Assembly (NCBI GenBank): GCA_012845835.1
Contig: JABAKD010000002.1
Location: 20,598,129-20,662,128, forward strand
DNA length: 64,000 nucleotides
Direction: 5' to 3'
Source: Undaria pinnatifida
Lineage: Eukaryota > Sar > Phaeophyceae > Laminariales > Alariaceae
The position numbers were made by a program, and so were the translations under genes. Shown piece by piece: positions 1 through 10,540 of this stretch (position 1 is the first letter of the stretch; the number at the start of each line of letters is the position of its first letter). A model generated the notes under the pieces. It was not told the origin of the DNA. It worked only from the letters and a program-made list of their open reading frames with translations, and made no database searches.

Positions 1-165
1 CGGTGGTATAAAAGTACCACATTACCGTAATGTCCGACCAGTAGACGCAGAGGCGAACCATATCGTTTAGGCCCAAACGGTGGTGAGTGATGACGCCTAG
101 TGACTCCACACAAGGGCGCATCGACACCCACGCGGCGAACCAGGATGGACGCAAGCAGATTCAAT

Positions 166-254
166 CCGAACCGAACCGAACCGAACCGAACCGAACCGAA
201 CCGAACCGAACCGAACCGAACCGAACCGAACCGAACCGAACCGAACCGAACCGA
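166..254. repeat. (CCGAA)n pentanucleotide microsatellite
   Basis: About 18 near-perfect copies of CCGAA, decaying into degenerate CCGAA/CCAAA units and an A-tract to about 480. The long open frames across it in several phases are repeat artefacts with no coding meaning. Confidence 0.95.
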
Positions 255-810
255 AACCGAATCGAACCGGAACCGAACGAACCGAAACGAACCCAACGAA
301 ACCAAACCAAACCGAAACAAACCAACCACATGGAGGTAAACCGACCAGGCGAAACAAAGCCAAACCAAATCAAACCGAAAAAAAAAAAAAAAACGCACCG
401 CATAATTGAACCGAACCGAACGAACCGACCGCAGCTGAACCAACAAATATACCAAACCAAGCCAAGGCAAATCAACCAAACCTAAACAAACCACGGAGCC
501 GTGCCAGGAACGCCGGGAATGAGAGAAGGCGACACCCACTGCCATCGCCGCAAAAAGCACCGTACGTAACCCACTTTGAGTCGTCGAAGCTAGCCATACG
601 AGTATAGCCGCGAGTGTCGCCAAGCTCCGGGTCCACCATCAACCCCTCACTTCCACCGCCTCCGCCCCCTGCGCCTCCGCCTAGTTCATCTTCATATTTA
701 TGCACCAGACCGTTAGGGTTAGAAACATGCGTCAGTCACAGCCAGCAAAAGGAGCAAGGGACGGGAGGAAGGGATTTTATTTGGCGGAGCCGTATATCGC
801 TCGAGCGCGT

Positions 811-901
811 CAGCAACAACAGCGGCAACAGTAGCAACAGCAGCAGCAGCAGCAGCGGCAGCAGTGGTAGCAATAACAACAACAACAGCAGCAACAACAA
901 C
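811..901. repeat. CAG/CAA trinucleotide microsatellite
   Basis: Interrupted CAGCAA-type triplet repeat. It lies just downstream, in the minus-strand sense, of the exon ending at 958, so it is probably intronic. Confidence 0.9.
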
Positions 902-957
902 AGGTAAGGAACACGTCAGAAGACAGAGGTACACAACATGGAAGTTGTCGCGCTTAC

Positions 958-1132
958 CGTCTCGTAAGGCAGCCTCCACGGCGCCCTCGTCGTCGATAGT
1001 CTTCGGCCAGATAGAGAGGTCGGAAGGATTCTTGGCGAGGTTCATCGTCGCCATCGCCCCAACCGCGGAGCGCAAAAAGACGTGTTGCCGCGGGAGGGTC
1101 CCCGCGGAGCTGTGCAGGTGGGCCACGCACAC
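958..1132 (-). CDS. Exon 3 of an unidentified minus-strand membrane-protein gene (internal)
   Basis: This is a 175-nt minus-strand open segment. It begins after an acceptor ending ATTTTAG and ends at a good donor (GACG followed by GTAAGC). It starts in phase 0, which fits the end of the exon at 2383-2533, and finishes in phase 1, so at least one more exon should follow toward or past the left edge. The peptide has ordinary amino-acid composition, including AVGAMATMNLAKNPSDL and PKTIDDEGAVEAALRD, unlike the repeat-derived frames around it. I do not recognise a family. The alternative frame across the same bases is arginine-rich and looks like a shadow. Confidence 0.45.
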
Positions 1133-1387
1133 CTAAAATGATCGCACGGATATTCCGATCAGGGGGAGGGGGAAGCAAAGAAAAAAACGCTAACCATTTT
1201 ACTAGAGCAAAACTACCTGAAAAAAAAACGTTACTTGCGATCGTTTCATTACTTCTAAAACTACCAAGAAAAGACAACGGTAGCCTTGATACTGCATAAA
1301 ATATCTCAAACCATAGTAAATCCAAGTAGTTTCCCCCAAAGAACGACGTAGATTATGGTTTCTAGGCGACTGGTTATTAAGAGAACG

Positions 1388-1420
1388 CCCCCCCCCCCCC
1401 CTCCCCGGAAACGGGGGGGG
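1388..1420. repeat. C-tract/G-tract inverted pair
   Basis: A run of about 14 C is followed within 15 bases by a run of eight G, which could pair as a hairpin. No gene signal is attached to it. Confidence 0.7.
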
Positions 1421-2087
1421 AAGGAGATACCGACTCCCCTCCCTCCACCCCAAGGCCACCTTATGGCCAACTGCGCCGACGAGCAGTCTGCCTCCAGGAG
1501 CGCGGTATCTCTCGAGGGCTGGCAAAGGGGAACCTTATGCCACTTCTTCGTGCGCAAAGACGTAAGACGGCGACGTGATAGCAGGCTGTACTTGCCGTTC
1601 ACTAAAGAAAAGGTGACACAACTGTGGTATGCACAGCAGTATGAAAACGGTGGCCGACTCTTGCTCAAGGCAACAATTACGCACTTGATACCTGGGCCAT
1701 GTACAGGTATCGGTACCTCGCGCAAAACAATTAAAAAGCCGGAAACACCCTCAACACCGTTATATCCAATACTGTCCCATGCGACCATTCATGCGACTCG
1801 TCGGACACGTGACGGCGCTTCGCGCTTGGTGCATGCGATGTCTGCCTTGTCGGTGAAAACCCCGCGTGCTCCGTTCCGGCATTGTAGGGATGTAAGGGTC
1901 TATGGTCACACGACTACGGCCATGCAAGACATGAAATGAGTTCCCTCCCCCCCCTGCCTGCCCCTCTCCTCCACCTCCCTCTGGCGCCGAGCAGGCGGGT
2001 GGGAGCGCGTACGGCAACCTATCTGTAAGAAAACGGCCTTGTTCTCCGGTGGCTACTATGCTATGTACCCACCAGAATCAACACCAC

Positions 2088-2160
2088 CGCCACCAACAAT
2101 AACAGCACCACCAACAGCAACAACGCCAACAATGAAAACAACGACAACAACAAAAAAGAC
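2088..2160. repeat. CAA/CAC-rich degenerate trinucleotide repeat
   Basis: ACCACC and CAACAA triplets lie in the presumed intron between the exons at 958-1132 and 2383-2533. Confidence 0.75.
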
Positions 2161-2382
2161 ATCGTGGCAAACAAAAAGTCTTCATCCGTCAACAACTCCC
2201 CAACGCCGCCAAAAATAGCTGCACTGCCGCTCTCCTTGCCCACCTCCCCCTTCCCCCCAACCCAAACCCTACAACCCAAATTAGGTGCTCCATCCCGGCA
2301 TTGTAAGGATACCCGGGTCTTTGGTCTTACGACTATGGCCACGCACAAAAACGAGTACACCCCCCCCCGACCCCGTCCGCAC

Positions 2383-2533
2383 CAGCTCGAGCGCGATGGA
2401 AGCCGCGCACAGCTCCAGCAGAAGCCACGCCTCCTCGAAGGGAGATCCCTCAAGCATAAACACCGTCGCCTTGGCGATGATTAGGGTCAGGTTTACCGCC
2501 TCCCAAAACACGGGCAAGCACAGGCTCATACGC
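2383..2533 (-). CDS. Exon 2 of the unidentified minus-strand membrane-protein gene
   Basis: Minus-strand exon of 151 nt. The acceptor is GGCAG; the first base completes an Arg codon split from the exon at 3713-3897 (phase 2). The donor is CTG followed by GTGCGG, phase 0. The product holds two hydrophobic stretches, one starting CLPVFWEAVNLTLIIAKA and one AWLLLELCAASIALEL, consistent with membrane segments 3 and 4. Both joins keep the frame without forcing. An alternative end a few codons further on would change the phase and allow another exon near 1,600. Confidence 0.5.
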
Positions 2534-2596
2534 CTGCCGTCATGCACACACGATTTTCGTCGCGTTTCAAAACAGCAAACGACAAAGAAGGCGTCG

Positions 2597-2727
2597 AGCA
2601 GCAACAGCAGCAGACGCGGCAGAGTAGACCCAGCAGCAGAAGCAGCAGGAGCAGGAGCAGGAGCGGCAGAAAAAGCAAAAGCGGCGACAAAAGCAGCAGC
2701 AGAAGCAGCAGCAGCAACGGCAGTTGC
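2597..2727. repeat. AGC/CAG trinucleotide repeat with GGAGCA interruptions
   Basis: Degenerate AGC array that translates as polyleucine, polyserine or polyalanine depending on frame. It lies in the intron between the two upstream membrane-protein exons. Confidence 0.9.
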
Positions 2728-3210
2728 GATAGTCAGATTCTCTGTAGCCCTCCCTAGGAACTTGCGCTGGTGGATACTTGTAGCTGCCGTCAACTACTGG
2801 TTGTGTGCGCTGGTGGGAGGCGTTCCCATGGCACCTACTCGCGTTGAGTCGAGATCCAAAGTCTACTGCCGCTGCTTCTGATGCTTTGTACCTCAGCATA
2901 TACTATAATGCCGTGTTCCAACCCCAGTTTCCTGCGCCATCCTTTTCCTTGACTATCATTGAGACATGTATGGTCGCATATGATACCAGGTATTATATCA
3001 TATTCTACTCGTATGACAGCTGCAGCAGCACGCTGTTGTGCTTACGTGGAGATGTCTCCCGTTGACATAAACAGTAACACCTTTTCGATTCGGCCTTTGC
3101 AGCCACCGGCATGACATTATTGCTGCTCGCAAGGAGCCGGCACTGCAAGCAGCCAGCATCGGCATTGCAAATTTCAAGCAGAACAAGCGGCCGAAATTGC
3201 AAGAGGAAGA

Positions 3211-3224
3211 AGCAGCCAGCAGCT

Positions 3225-3262
<38 letters not shown>
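3211..3262. repeat. (CAG)n microsatellite
   Basis: About 16 nearly pure CAG/GCA triplets. I see no host reading frame through it. Confidence 0.95.
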
Positions 3263-3712
3263 GCAGCCGAGTTGGCAAAAAGGCAAACGCCTAAAAACTA
3301 CCAGGTACCAGGTATGTGACGCCGGGCACGACTACCTGGTACTGCTGTAGAGCACATGTTGGAATGCAGCGCAGCAGCAGTACGAGCATCGTACGTAGGG
3401 ACCGCGCTTTAAAACCTCGGCGGTTTACATCAATTGGTTTACATAGGCTTCGATCGGCTTGGAGCGTTGCAGGCAGGTACTCGTAGACGCAGTAGATTCA
3501 TGTGCTACGCACCGCAGCAGATTACGGGATCATATACCTGGCGTACCTATTGCAGGCAGCGCAAGAAAGCCCCAAAACTTTCTGTGTGCGGCACTTCACC
3601 AGACCGGTGTCCTCTGCGGTGTTTGCTTGTCTGTCGGTCTTATTCTATAACTACTTCTACTGTCCGGCTGGCTCTCCTCTCGAACTAGACTTTCCACCTA
3701 TCACCCTCTCAC

Positions 3713-3897
3713 CTCTGGCGAAAATACATGGCCGCAAAGAGGGCCAGAAACACCAACCGCAGACCAGTGAAGGCCACGACGTCGGCCATGCTCAGGCGAA
3801 AGGTGGTCCCGATGGCCCGGCTGCCCCTATCGACCCAGAAGAGAGAGATACAGGCAACATCAAGAACAACAGAGCCCAAAGCCGGAAGCACAAACAT
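3713..3897 (-). CDS. Putative first exon of an unidentified four-segment membrane protein
   Basis: Minus-strand open segment with ATG at 3897 and a strong donor (CAGAG followed by GTGAGAG) at 3713, ending in phase 2. The peptide of about 61 residues starts MFVLPALGSVVLDVACISLF, a hydrophobic segment. A loop with RGSRAIGTTFRLS follows, then a second hydrophobic segment MADVVAFTGLRLVFLALFA. With the exons at 2383-2533 and 958-1132 it gives about 170 residues with four membrane segments at the N-terminus. Membrane segments ahead of a cytoplasmic domain occur in ABC half-transporters and other families, but no diagnostic motif is visible, so I assign no family. The ATG is the first in frame; an upstream exon cannot be excluded. 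Confidence 0.5.
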
Positions 3898-4118
3898 CGT
3901 CCCGGTTGCAGAAATATATCTACGAAATCGCTATCCAACCCGTTCCCATGCAGGGGGGGGTTCACGACCCAACTATACGGGCGTGCCCGTTTGGAGTCAC
4001 GCAGAAACGTCGCACAAGCTCATTTTATTCCGTTGCCTCCTCCAACGTCCAACATAAACGTAAACTTTGAAGTCAGAACATGAGGAGTTCCATAAAATAG
4101 AAGGTTGGCTCTTTTTAC

Positions 4119-4745
4119 CGGGAAACGGGAGGTAGCGGTATATGCAACTCGCGAGTTGTGAGTTGTACAGCGGAGTACTACTGCTGTAGGCTGTCTGTGG
4201 GTGTGTTGTACGTCAGTATCTGAGAATACACCTACGGGGATGATAAGTACTCATTCCGGTATATTTGAGCCATTTATACCCATACAAAACCAGTTGATAG
4301 CACAGCAGCACCACTCGTAGATCGGTGATCTTCTATGCCGGACACAGGCTTTGAAACCGGGACTGACCGAATCACGCAGCGTTACCCAGTACGACACCAA
4401 CGGAAAGCCACCCCCAATAGTCTTCGGCTTTGTTTCATCCTGCTTCCAGCGCTAGATTCAACCAGCTATCTCCGCACGGGCAGCGCAGCAGCCTGACAAC
4501 ATGACGCTGTATAGATGAAAAAAAAAAACAGCTGGTAGCACAGCAGCACACTGGCGATCTTCTCTGCTGGACACATGCTTCCGAAACCGCGACTGACCGG
4601 ATCACGCAGTGTTACCCAGTACGACACCAAACGGAAAGCCACCCCCAGGAGTCTTCAGATTTGTTTCGTCTGGCTTCCAGTGCTACATTCAGCCAGCTAT
4701 CTCCGCACGAGCAGCACAGCAGCCTGACAATATTATGACGCTGCA
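4119..4745 (+). repeat. Dispersed family G, one long copy plus a tandem partial copy
   Basis: The segment around 4300-4500 (CACAGCAGCAC, then GACTGACCGAATCACGCAG, then GCTTCCAGCGCTAG) is repeated with about 15 percent divergence at 4533-4745. The same sequence occurs inverted at 15525-15845. No coding frame or clear terminal structure is visible. Confidence 0.8.
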
Positions 4746-4914
4746 GATATCACAGGTCGGAGCTTGACGGTTGGGTTGAAAAAGGAAGCATCGATGCTCT
4801 CTCTCCGCCTTTCGCGTTGGACTCGACCAGGCATTAAGTCGGCACCACGAGCAGGGCAGCGCCTTAATAAATAAAAATGTCTCATTTTGGGTGTCCTCGC
4901 GAGCTACAGTTCTT

Positions 4915-4965
4915 GTTTTTTTTTTATTTCTTTTATCCTTCGGCGGATGGGGAAAAATAAAGGGC
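4915..4965 (-). repeat. 3'-end fragment of poly-A retroposon family T
   Basis: Minus-strand match to the last 50 bases of the elements at 12993-13395 and 54351-54759: poly-T, then ATCCTTCGGCGGATGGGG and AAAATAAAG. It keeps only the terminal stem-loop and A-tail, as a 5'-truncated insertion would. Confidence 0.65.
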
Positions 4966-5543
4966 AATAACCAAAAACGGGTATACCCGGTCACTTTTTT
5001 CTCAAAAACGGTTACACTTTAAAATCAAGTGAAAAACGCACCCCACGAGCCACGCGACTGCCAGTCGATGAACCTCTCGTGTTTTGGCCTGCTGACGCTG
5101 CGTGTACTCGTACAAGGTATATGTCTGTTGTGTTGTTGGTAATTGAATGCATGCATTTGTTGTCATGATCACCGTCATTCTTCGTACTCGTACTACGATA
5201 TGTTCACGTATACAAGTATTCTCGTCAAACATGTATTGATTACTTCAAAACAGAGTGTCATCCCTATGACCATGGCACATAGTAGAAACAAGAGCGACGG
5301 CGGGCGAGCGAACGAGCGAGCGATAATGAAATACGTGTATTTGTGGTTGTGATCACACTCATTCGTACTCGTACTACGGTATGTCCCATATAGTACCACA
5401 TGGTACTCGTCAAACATGGACTCTTGTACGATATGATCATTTAGCAGGAATTGTAGGCTCGTAATTGTATCATACGAGCCAGTATGATAGGCCCCTCAGC
5501 ACGTATTATGTTGTTGTTGTTGTTGTTGTTCTCACATTAACTC

Positions 5544-5882
5544 GCATAGAGCAACCGGTCGCCCCGGTGGCGTATCAGGTTATCCTCGAGCCTGGTATAG
5601 GTCAGTTTCGTGAGTTCGAGCCCCGCCGAGTGCATACTCGTATAAATTCGTTGGGACTTTTTCTTGTGGACAAATTGACTTGCGGAAAGCGCGAGAGCGT
5701 GAGTTAGCAACATTCGATGAACAATCGACGAGCAGTGGGATTGCTGAACCCTATGCGCGATAAAAAATTGAAGGCAAGAACCGGGGAGGAGAAGGGATGA
5801 CACCTGTGACCACGGCTTGTCCAGAAGCTGGAAAGTGAAAGTGTGCAAAAAAAAATAAAAAAATAATAATAATAATAATAAT
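5544..5882 (+). mobile_element. tRNA-derived SINE (family S1)
   Basis: The head carries an internal polymerase III promoter: box A-like TGGCGTATCAGG about 15 bases into CCGGTCGCCCCGG, and box B GAGTTCGAGCCCC about 40 bases further on. A unique body follows (CTTTTTCTTGTGGACAAATT, then GACACCTGTGACCACGGC), then an A-rich tail ending in an AAT repeat. Related copies lie at 6688, 23852 (minus), 51184 and 57366 (minus). The anticodon arm is too degenerate for a working tRNA. Confidence 0.75.
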
Positions 5883-5995
5883 CAATGTAGACATATACCG
5901 GATATTATGTAGATAGATGACGAAACCTTTCAGTTTTTCTTTCGCGTATGGGCCTTTTTACGTATACCTCGTACCTGGCATATTATAAAAAACGA

Positions 5996-6546
5996 AAATA
6001 CACTCCAGCTGTGAGATCGAATATTTCGTCGAAACTCATCTTTGCAAGCTGTCTGTGTGTGATACTCCGATCGCACGTATTACGAGTTGTGTGTCCTCAT
6101 TAAGGATATAGGTCGGCGACTCCCCTCACAACTACAGTGTAGCTATCAGGGTCAACAGGATGATTTTAGTTAGTCTGTGCGCGGAAACTATAAAACCCGT
6201 TTCTGAGGAGGACAAAATCTGACAGCTGTGAAGGGAAATGTATCCTTTTATCAAGTGAATCTTGTACTACGTCGAATAACCGGTGAGGGGGGTGGGGCGG
6301 AGTTTTGAAGGACGTGGGGGCCTGGTTTTGATCAAAAGCGAGCGGGTTTGGAGGGGGGGGGGGGGGGGGTGGGAAGGGGGCAATTTGTGCATGTAAGCTA
6401 TAAATCCTTTCGAGGGGATAAATCTGACGGTTTTGGCACCATTATATTTTTGGGGGCGGGGGGGGGGGGTTGGGGCGGGGGGGGCAGCTCAATATGTGCC
6501 TGGAAACTATACATTATTTTGAGGGGATAAATGTGACGGTTTTGGA
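5996..6546 (+). repeat. Dispersed family A segment
   Basis: Starts AATACACTCCAGCTGTGAG and runs through AACTACAGTGTAGCTATCAG and GCGCGGAAACTATAAAACCC, then degenerate subunits of the form GAAACTATAAATCC...GATAAATCTGACGGTTTTGG separated by G-tracts. Other copies are at 7140-7690, 10146-10540 (minus), 43793-44137 and 54130-54350 (minus). Confidence 0.85.
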
Positions 6547-6687
6547 GTACTCGTCAAACATGGACTCTTGTACGATATGATCATTTAGCAGGAATTGTAG
6601 GCTCGTAATTGTATCATACGAGCCAGTATGATAGGCCCCTCAGCACGTATTATGTTGTTGTTGTTGTTGTTGTTCTCACATTAACTC

Positions 6688-7026
6688 GCATAGAGCAACC
6701 GGTCGCCCCGGTGGCGTATCAGGTTATCCTCGAGCCTGGTATAGGTCAGTTTCGTGAGTTCGAGCCCCGCCGAGTGCATACTCGTATAAATTCGTTGGGA
6801 CTTTTTCTTGTGGACAAATTGACTTGCGGAAAGCGCGAGAGCGTGAGTTAGCAACATTCGATGAACAATCGACGAGCAGTGGGATTGCTGAACCCTATGC
6901 GCGATAAAAAATTGAAGGCAAGAACCGGGGAGGAGAAGGGATGACACCTGTGACCACGGCTTGTCCAGAAGCTGGAAAGTGAAAGTGTGCAAAAAAAAAT
7001 AAAAAAATAATAATAATAATAATAAT
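6688..7026 (+). mobile_element. tRNA-derived SINE (family S1), duplicated copy
   Basis: Identical to the SINE at 5544, carried along by the 1,144-bp duplication, so it is not an independent insertion. Confidence 0.75.
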
Positions 7027-7139
7027 CAATGTAGACATATACCGGATATTATGTAGATAGATGACGAAACCTTTCAGTTTTTCTTTCGCGTATGGGCCTT
7101 TTTACGTATACCTCGTACCTGGCATATTATAAAAAACGA

Positions 7140-7690
7140 AAATACACTCCAGCTGTGAGATCGAATATTTCGTCGAAACTCATCTTTGCAAGCTGTCTGT
7201 GTGTGATACTCCGATCGCACGTATTACGAGTTGTGTGTCCTCATTAAGGATATAGGTCGGCGACTCCCCTCACAACTACAGTGTAGCTATCAGGGTCAAC
7301 AGGATGATTTTAGTTAGTCTGTGCGCGGAAACTATAAAACCCGTTTCTGAGGAGGACAAAATCTGACAGCTGTGAAGGGAAATGTATCCTTTTATCAAGT
7401 GAATCTTGTACTACGTCGAATAACCGGTGAGGGGGGTGGGGCGGAGTTTTGAAGGACGTGGGGGCCTGGTTTTGATCAAAAGCGAGCGGGTTTGGAGGGG
7501 GGGGGGGGGGGGGTGGGAAGGGGGCAATTTGTGCATGTAAGCTATAAATCCTTTCGAGGGGATAAATCTGACGGTTTTGGCACCATTATATTTTTGGGGG
7601 CGGGGGGGGGGGGTTGGGGCGGGGGGGGCAGCTCAATATGTGCCTGGAAACTATACATTATTTTGAGGGGATAAATGTGACGGTTTTGGA
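7140..7690 (+). repeat. Dispersed family A segment, duplicated copy
   Basis: Same sequence as 5996-6546, carried in the second tandem copy. Confidence 0.85.
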
Positions 7691-8875
7691 AATAATACAT
7701 CAGTTTATCATGTATATCCTGGGGTAAGTCGTACAATCAGTGAGTAAAGAGAGGGTGGAGTGTTCGAGGGGGTGGGGTTGGGATGGGTTGGGGGGGAGGT
7801 GGGGGGTGGGGGCGGGGGGGGGGGCGGGGGGGGGGGCGGGGGGGGCGGGGGGGGGGAGGAAGGGCTTTGGGTGAGGGGTTTGTTATACGTGTGGTGCTAG
7901 GTCTAGGCGATGGTGCGGGTGGTGGGGAAGAAGGGGGCGTTCGAGGCGGGGGGGGGGGGGGGGGAACACAGCGGCATGGATGGCTCTCGAAAGATAATGA
8001 GGTGATATCCTGTGCGTGAAGTGTGTATTAATGTGGCGGATTTCAATATTTGGTGGGGCGTTTGAGTAAGGGAGAGCAAGAGGGGGGGGGGGGGGGGGGG
8101 GGGAAGATTTTTTAGGAGGTTTAGGTCACAAATAATATTCAAATACACTTCGGCTGTGAGATCAAAGATATGCAGCAGCTTGTTATACGCGTGGTGCTAG
8201 GTCTAGGCGATCGTGCAGGTGGTCGGAAAAGAGGGGGCGTTGGAGGGGGGGGGGGGGGGGGGGAGGAAGGGCTTTAGGTGAGGGGTTTGTTATACGTGTG
8301 GTGCTAGGTCTAGGCGATGGTGCGGGTGATGGGGAAGAAGGGGGCGTTCGAGGCGGGGGGGGGGGGGGGGGGGACACAGCGGCATGGATGGCTCTCGAAA
8401 GATAATGAGGTGATATCCTGTGCGTGAAGTGTTATTAACGTGGCGGATTTCGATATTTCGTGGGGCGTTTGAGTAAGGGAGAGCAAGAGGGGGGGGGGGG
8501 GGGGGGGAGATTTTTTAGGAGGTTTAGGTCACAAATAATATTCAAATACACTTCGGCTGTGAGATCAAAGATATGTAGCAGCTTGTTATACGCGTGGTGC
8601 TAGGTCTAGGCGATCGTGCAGGTGGTCGGAAAAGAGGGGGCGTTGGAGGGGGGGGGGGGGGGGGGTTGGGGGGAAAATAATTGAAAACTACGTCATGGAT
8701 GGTCAGAAAGATAATGACGTGATATCAACTGCGTATAGGTGTTTATTACTCAGGCCGATTTTGATTGTGAGTGGGGCGTTTGGACAAACTAGGCGGAAGG
8801 GGGGGGGAATCGGGGGACGGAGGGGCGGGGGGGGAGGGTTGGGGTTTTTTATGAACAAGAGGGGTCAGTGGAGGG

Positions 8876-8908
<33 letters not shown>

Positions 8909-8960
8909 GGGACATTTCAATATGTGCGCGGAAACTATAAATCCTCAAAGGGGGCAAACC
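7691..8960. repeat. G-tract-rich tandem array, unit about 405 bp
   Basis: The motif TGTTATACGYGTGGTGCTAGG occurs at about 7881, 8181, 8288 and 8584. Spacings of about 300, 107 and 296 indicate two copies of a unit near 405 bp. Each unit has several G-runs of 10 to 25. The end (8920-8960) carries another GCGCGGAAACTATAAATCC subunit of family A. Proteins made of Gly or Pro here are artefacts. No gene is visible. Confidence 0.8.
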
Positions 8961-9144
8961 TGACGATTGAAGCGATAAGACATCCCTTTATATCATCTGG
9001 CTTGTAATGTTTATTATTCTAGAAGGTTTGATGTTAGATGCAGCATGCAACCCAGTGTTTAAGTGTAGTAAATAACGTGTTAAATCTTCATAATTTGTTG
9101 TTGTATGATACATCGATCGGAAGCTAGAATATTTTATAGAATAT

Positions 9145-9350
9145 TTGTAGGTACCATTATTTTCTGACATCGCTAATTGTAAGAAAGAGATACGTATTGT
9201 CAAATACAACAGGCGAGGTGATGTGGTCATGCACTGTTTGTCACCATCATCATACAGTTACCATTATTTTCTGACATCGCTAATTATACGAAAGAGATAC
9301 GCATTGCCAAATACAGCATGCGAGGTGATGTATGTGGCCATGTACTGTCT
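9145..9350. repeat. Tandem duplication, period about 112 bp
   Basis: ACCATTATTTTCTGACATCG, then GAAAGAGATACG and GCGAGGTGATGT, occurs twice with about 90 percent identity. The AT-rich surroundings (8960-9645) hold nothing else I can identify. Confidence 0.85.
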
Positions 9351-9645
9351 CCGCCATTGAGCATATTATGATGGGCCCTATCGATATGATACCATGCACC
9401 AGGTATTCATGAAAAACACCCCCTGTACGACGCGTCGGAGAGAGCCTGAAAATACGCCTGGGGCAAAAATCATGGTACGAGTTGGCAACCTCGGTGGCAT
9501 CAGTAAGGAGGATGTTGCTGTGGGCACGCGTGGCGGTGCTGACGGATACAGGAACGCCAGTTTCCTGCTGGGTTGTCTTCAGCTACGTGTGTGATAGGGG
9601 TGAAATGGTGTTTTATGTGGAAGGGGGTCGAAGCTGCTGTGAAGC

Positions 9646-10145
9646 NNNNNNNNNNNNNNNNNNNNNNNNNNNNNNNNNNNNNNNNNNNNNNNNNNNNNNN
9701 NNNNNNNNNNNNNNNNNNNNNNNNNNNNNNNNNNNNNNNNNNNNNNNNNNNNNNNNNNNNNNNNNNNNNNNNNNNNNNNNNNNNNNNNNNNNNNNNNNNN
9801 NNNNNNNNNNNNNNNNNNNNNNNNNNNNNNNNNNNNNNNNNNNNNNNNNNNNNNNNNNNNNNNNNNNNNNNNNNNNNNNNNNNNNNNNNNNNNNNNNNNN
9901 NNNNNNNNNNNNNNNNNNNNNNNNNNNNNNNNNNNNNNNNNNNNNNNNNNNNNNNNNNNNNNNNNNNNNNNNNNNNNNNNNNNNNNNNNNNNNNNNNNNN
10001 NNNNNNNNNNNNNNNNNNNNNNNNNNNNNNNNNNNNNNNNNNNNNNNNNNNNNNNNNNNNNNNNNNNNNNNNNNNNNNNNNNNNNNNNNNNNNNNNNNNN
10101 NNNNNNNNNNNNNNNNNNNNNNNNNNNNNNNNNNNNNNNNNNNNN
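9646..10145. other. Assembly gap (500 N)
   Basis: Exactly 500 N, so probably a fixed-size placeholder, not a measured length. The right flank is an inverted copy of family A, which lies direct on the left side at 5996-7690. Confidence 0.99.
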
Positions 10146-10540
10146 CAATAATATACTGGTGCCAAAACCGTCAGATTTATCCCCTCGAAAGGATTTATAG
10201 CTTACATGCACAAATTGCCCCCTTCCCCCCCCCCCCCCCCCCAACCCCCCCCCCTCCCAACCCGCTCGCTTTTGATCAAAACCAGCCCCCCTTTCCCTTC
10301 ACAGCTGTCAGATTTTGTCCCCCTCAGAAACGGGTTTTATAGTTTCCGCGCACAGACTGACTAAAATCATCCTGTTGACCCTGATAGCTACACTGTAGTT
10401 GTAAGGGGAGTCGCCGACCTATATCCTTAATGAGGACACACAACTCGTAATGCGCGCGATCGGAGTATCACACACAGCTTGCAAAGATGAGTTTCGACGA
10501 AATCTTCGATCTCACAGCTGGAGTGTATTTTCATTTTTTA
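10146..10540 (-). repeat. Dispersed family A, inverted copy
   Basis: Reverse complement of the segment starting about 6000: CCGTCAGATTTATCCCCTCG, a C-tract, TTTATAGTTTCCGCGCACAG, CCTGATAGCTACACTGTAGT, and finally CTCACAGCTGGAGTG. The left end is cut by the gap. Confidence 0.85.

Larger units (their letters stand above)
5403..6546. repeat. Tandem duplication, copy 1 (1,144 bp)
   Basis: Every landmark recurs exactly 1,144 bases later, and the homopolymer lengths I compared are identical. The copy begins GTACTCGTCAAACATGG and contains a GTT microsatellite, a SINE and a dispersed family A segment. I saw no difference between copies. This is either a very recent duplication or an assembly artefact. 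Confidence 0.9.
6547..7690. repeat. Tandem duplication, copy 2 (1,144 bp)
   Basis: Directly abuts copy 1 with no spacer. After 7690 the sequence continues AATAATACATCAG instead of restarting, so there are exactly two copies. Confidence 0.9.

Noticed and set aside
87-485. Open frames through the CCGAA repeat (Asn/Arg/Thr/Glu/Pro polymers)
   Set aside because: Pure consequence of a pentanucleotide repeat, open in several frames and both strands.
1450-1601. Candidate extra minus-strand exon (NGKYSLLSRRRLTSLRTKKW...) with a strong acceptor CCTTTTCTTTAG
   Set aside because: The only open reading needs a phase-1 entry and leaves in a phase that does not fit the exon at 1132; including it breaks the chain. 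It could still be an alternative exon.
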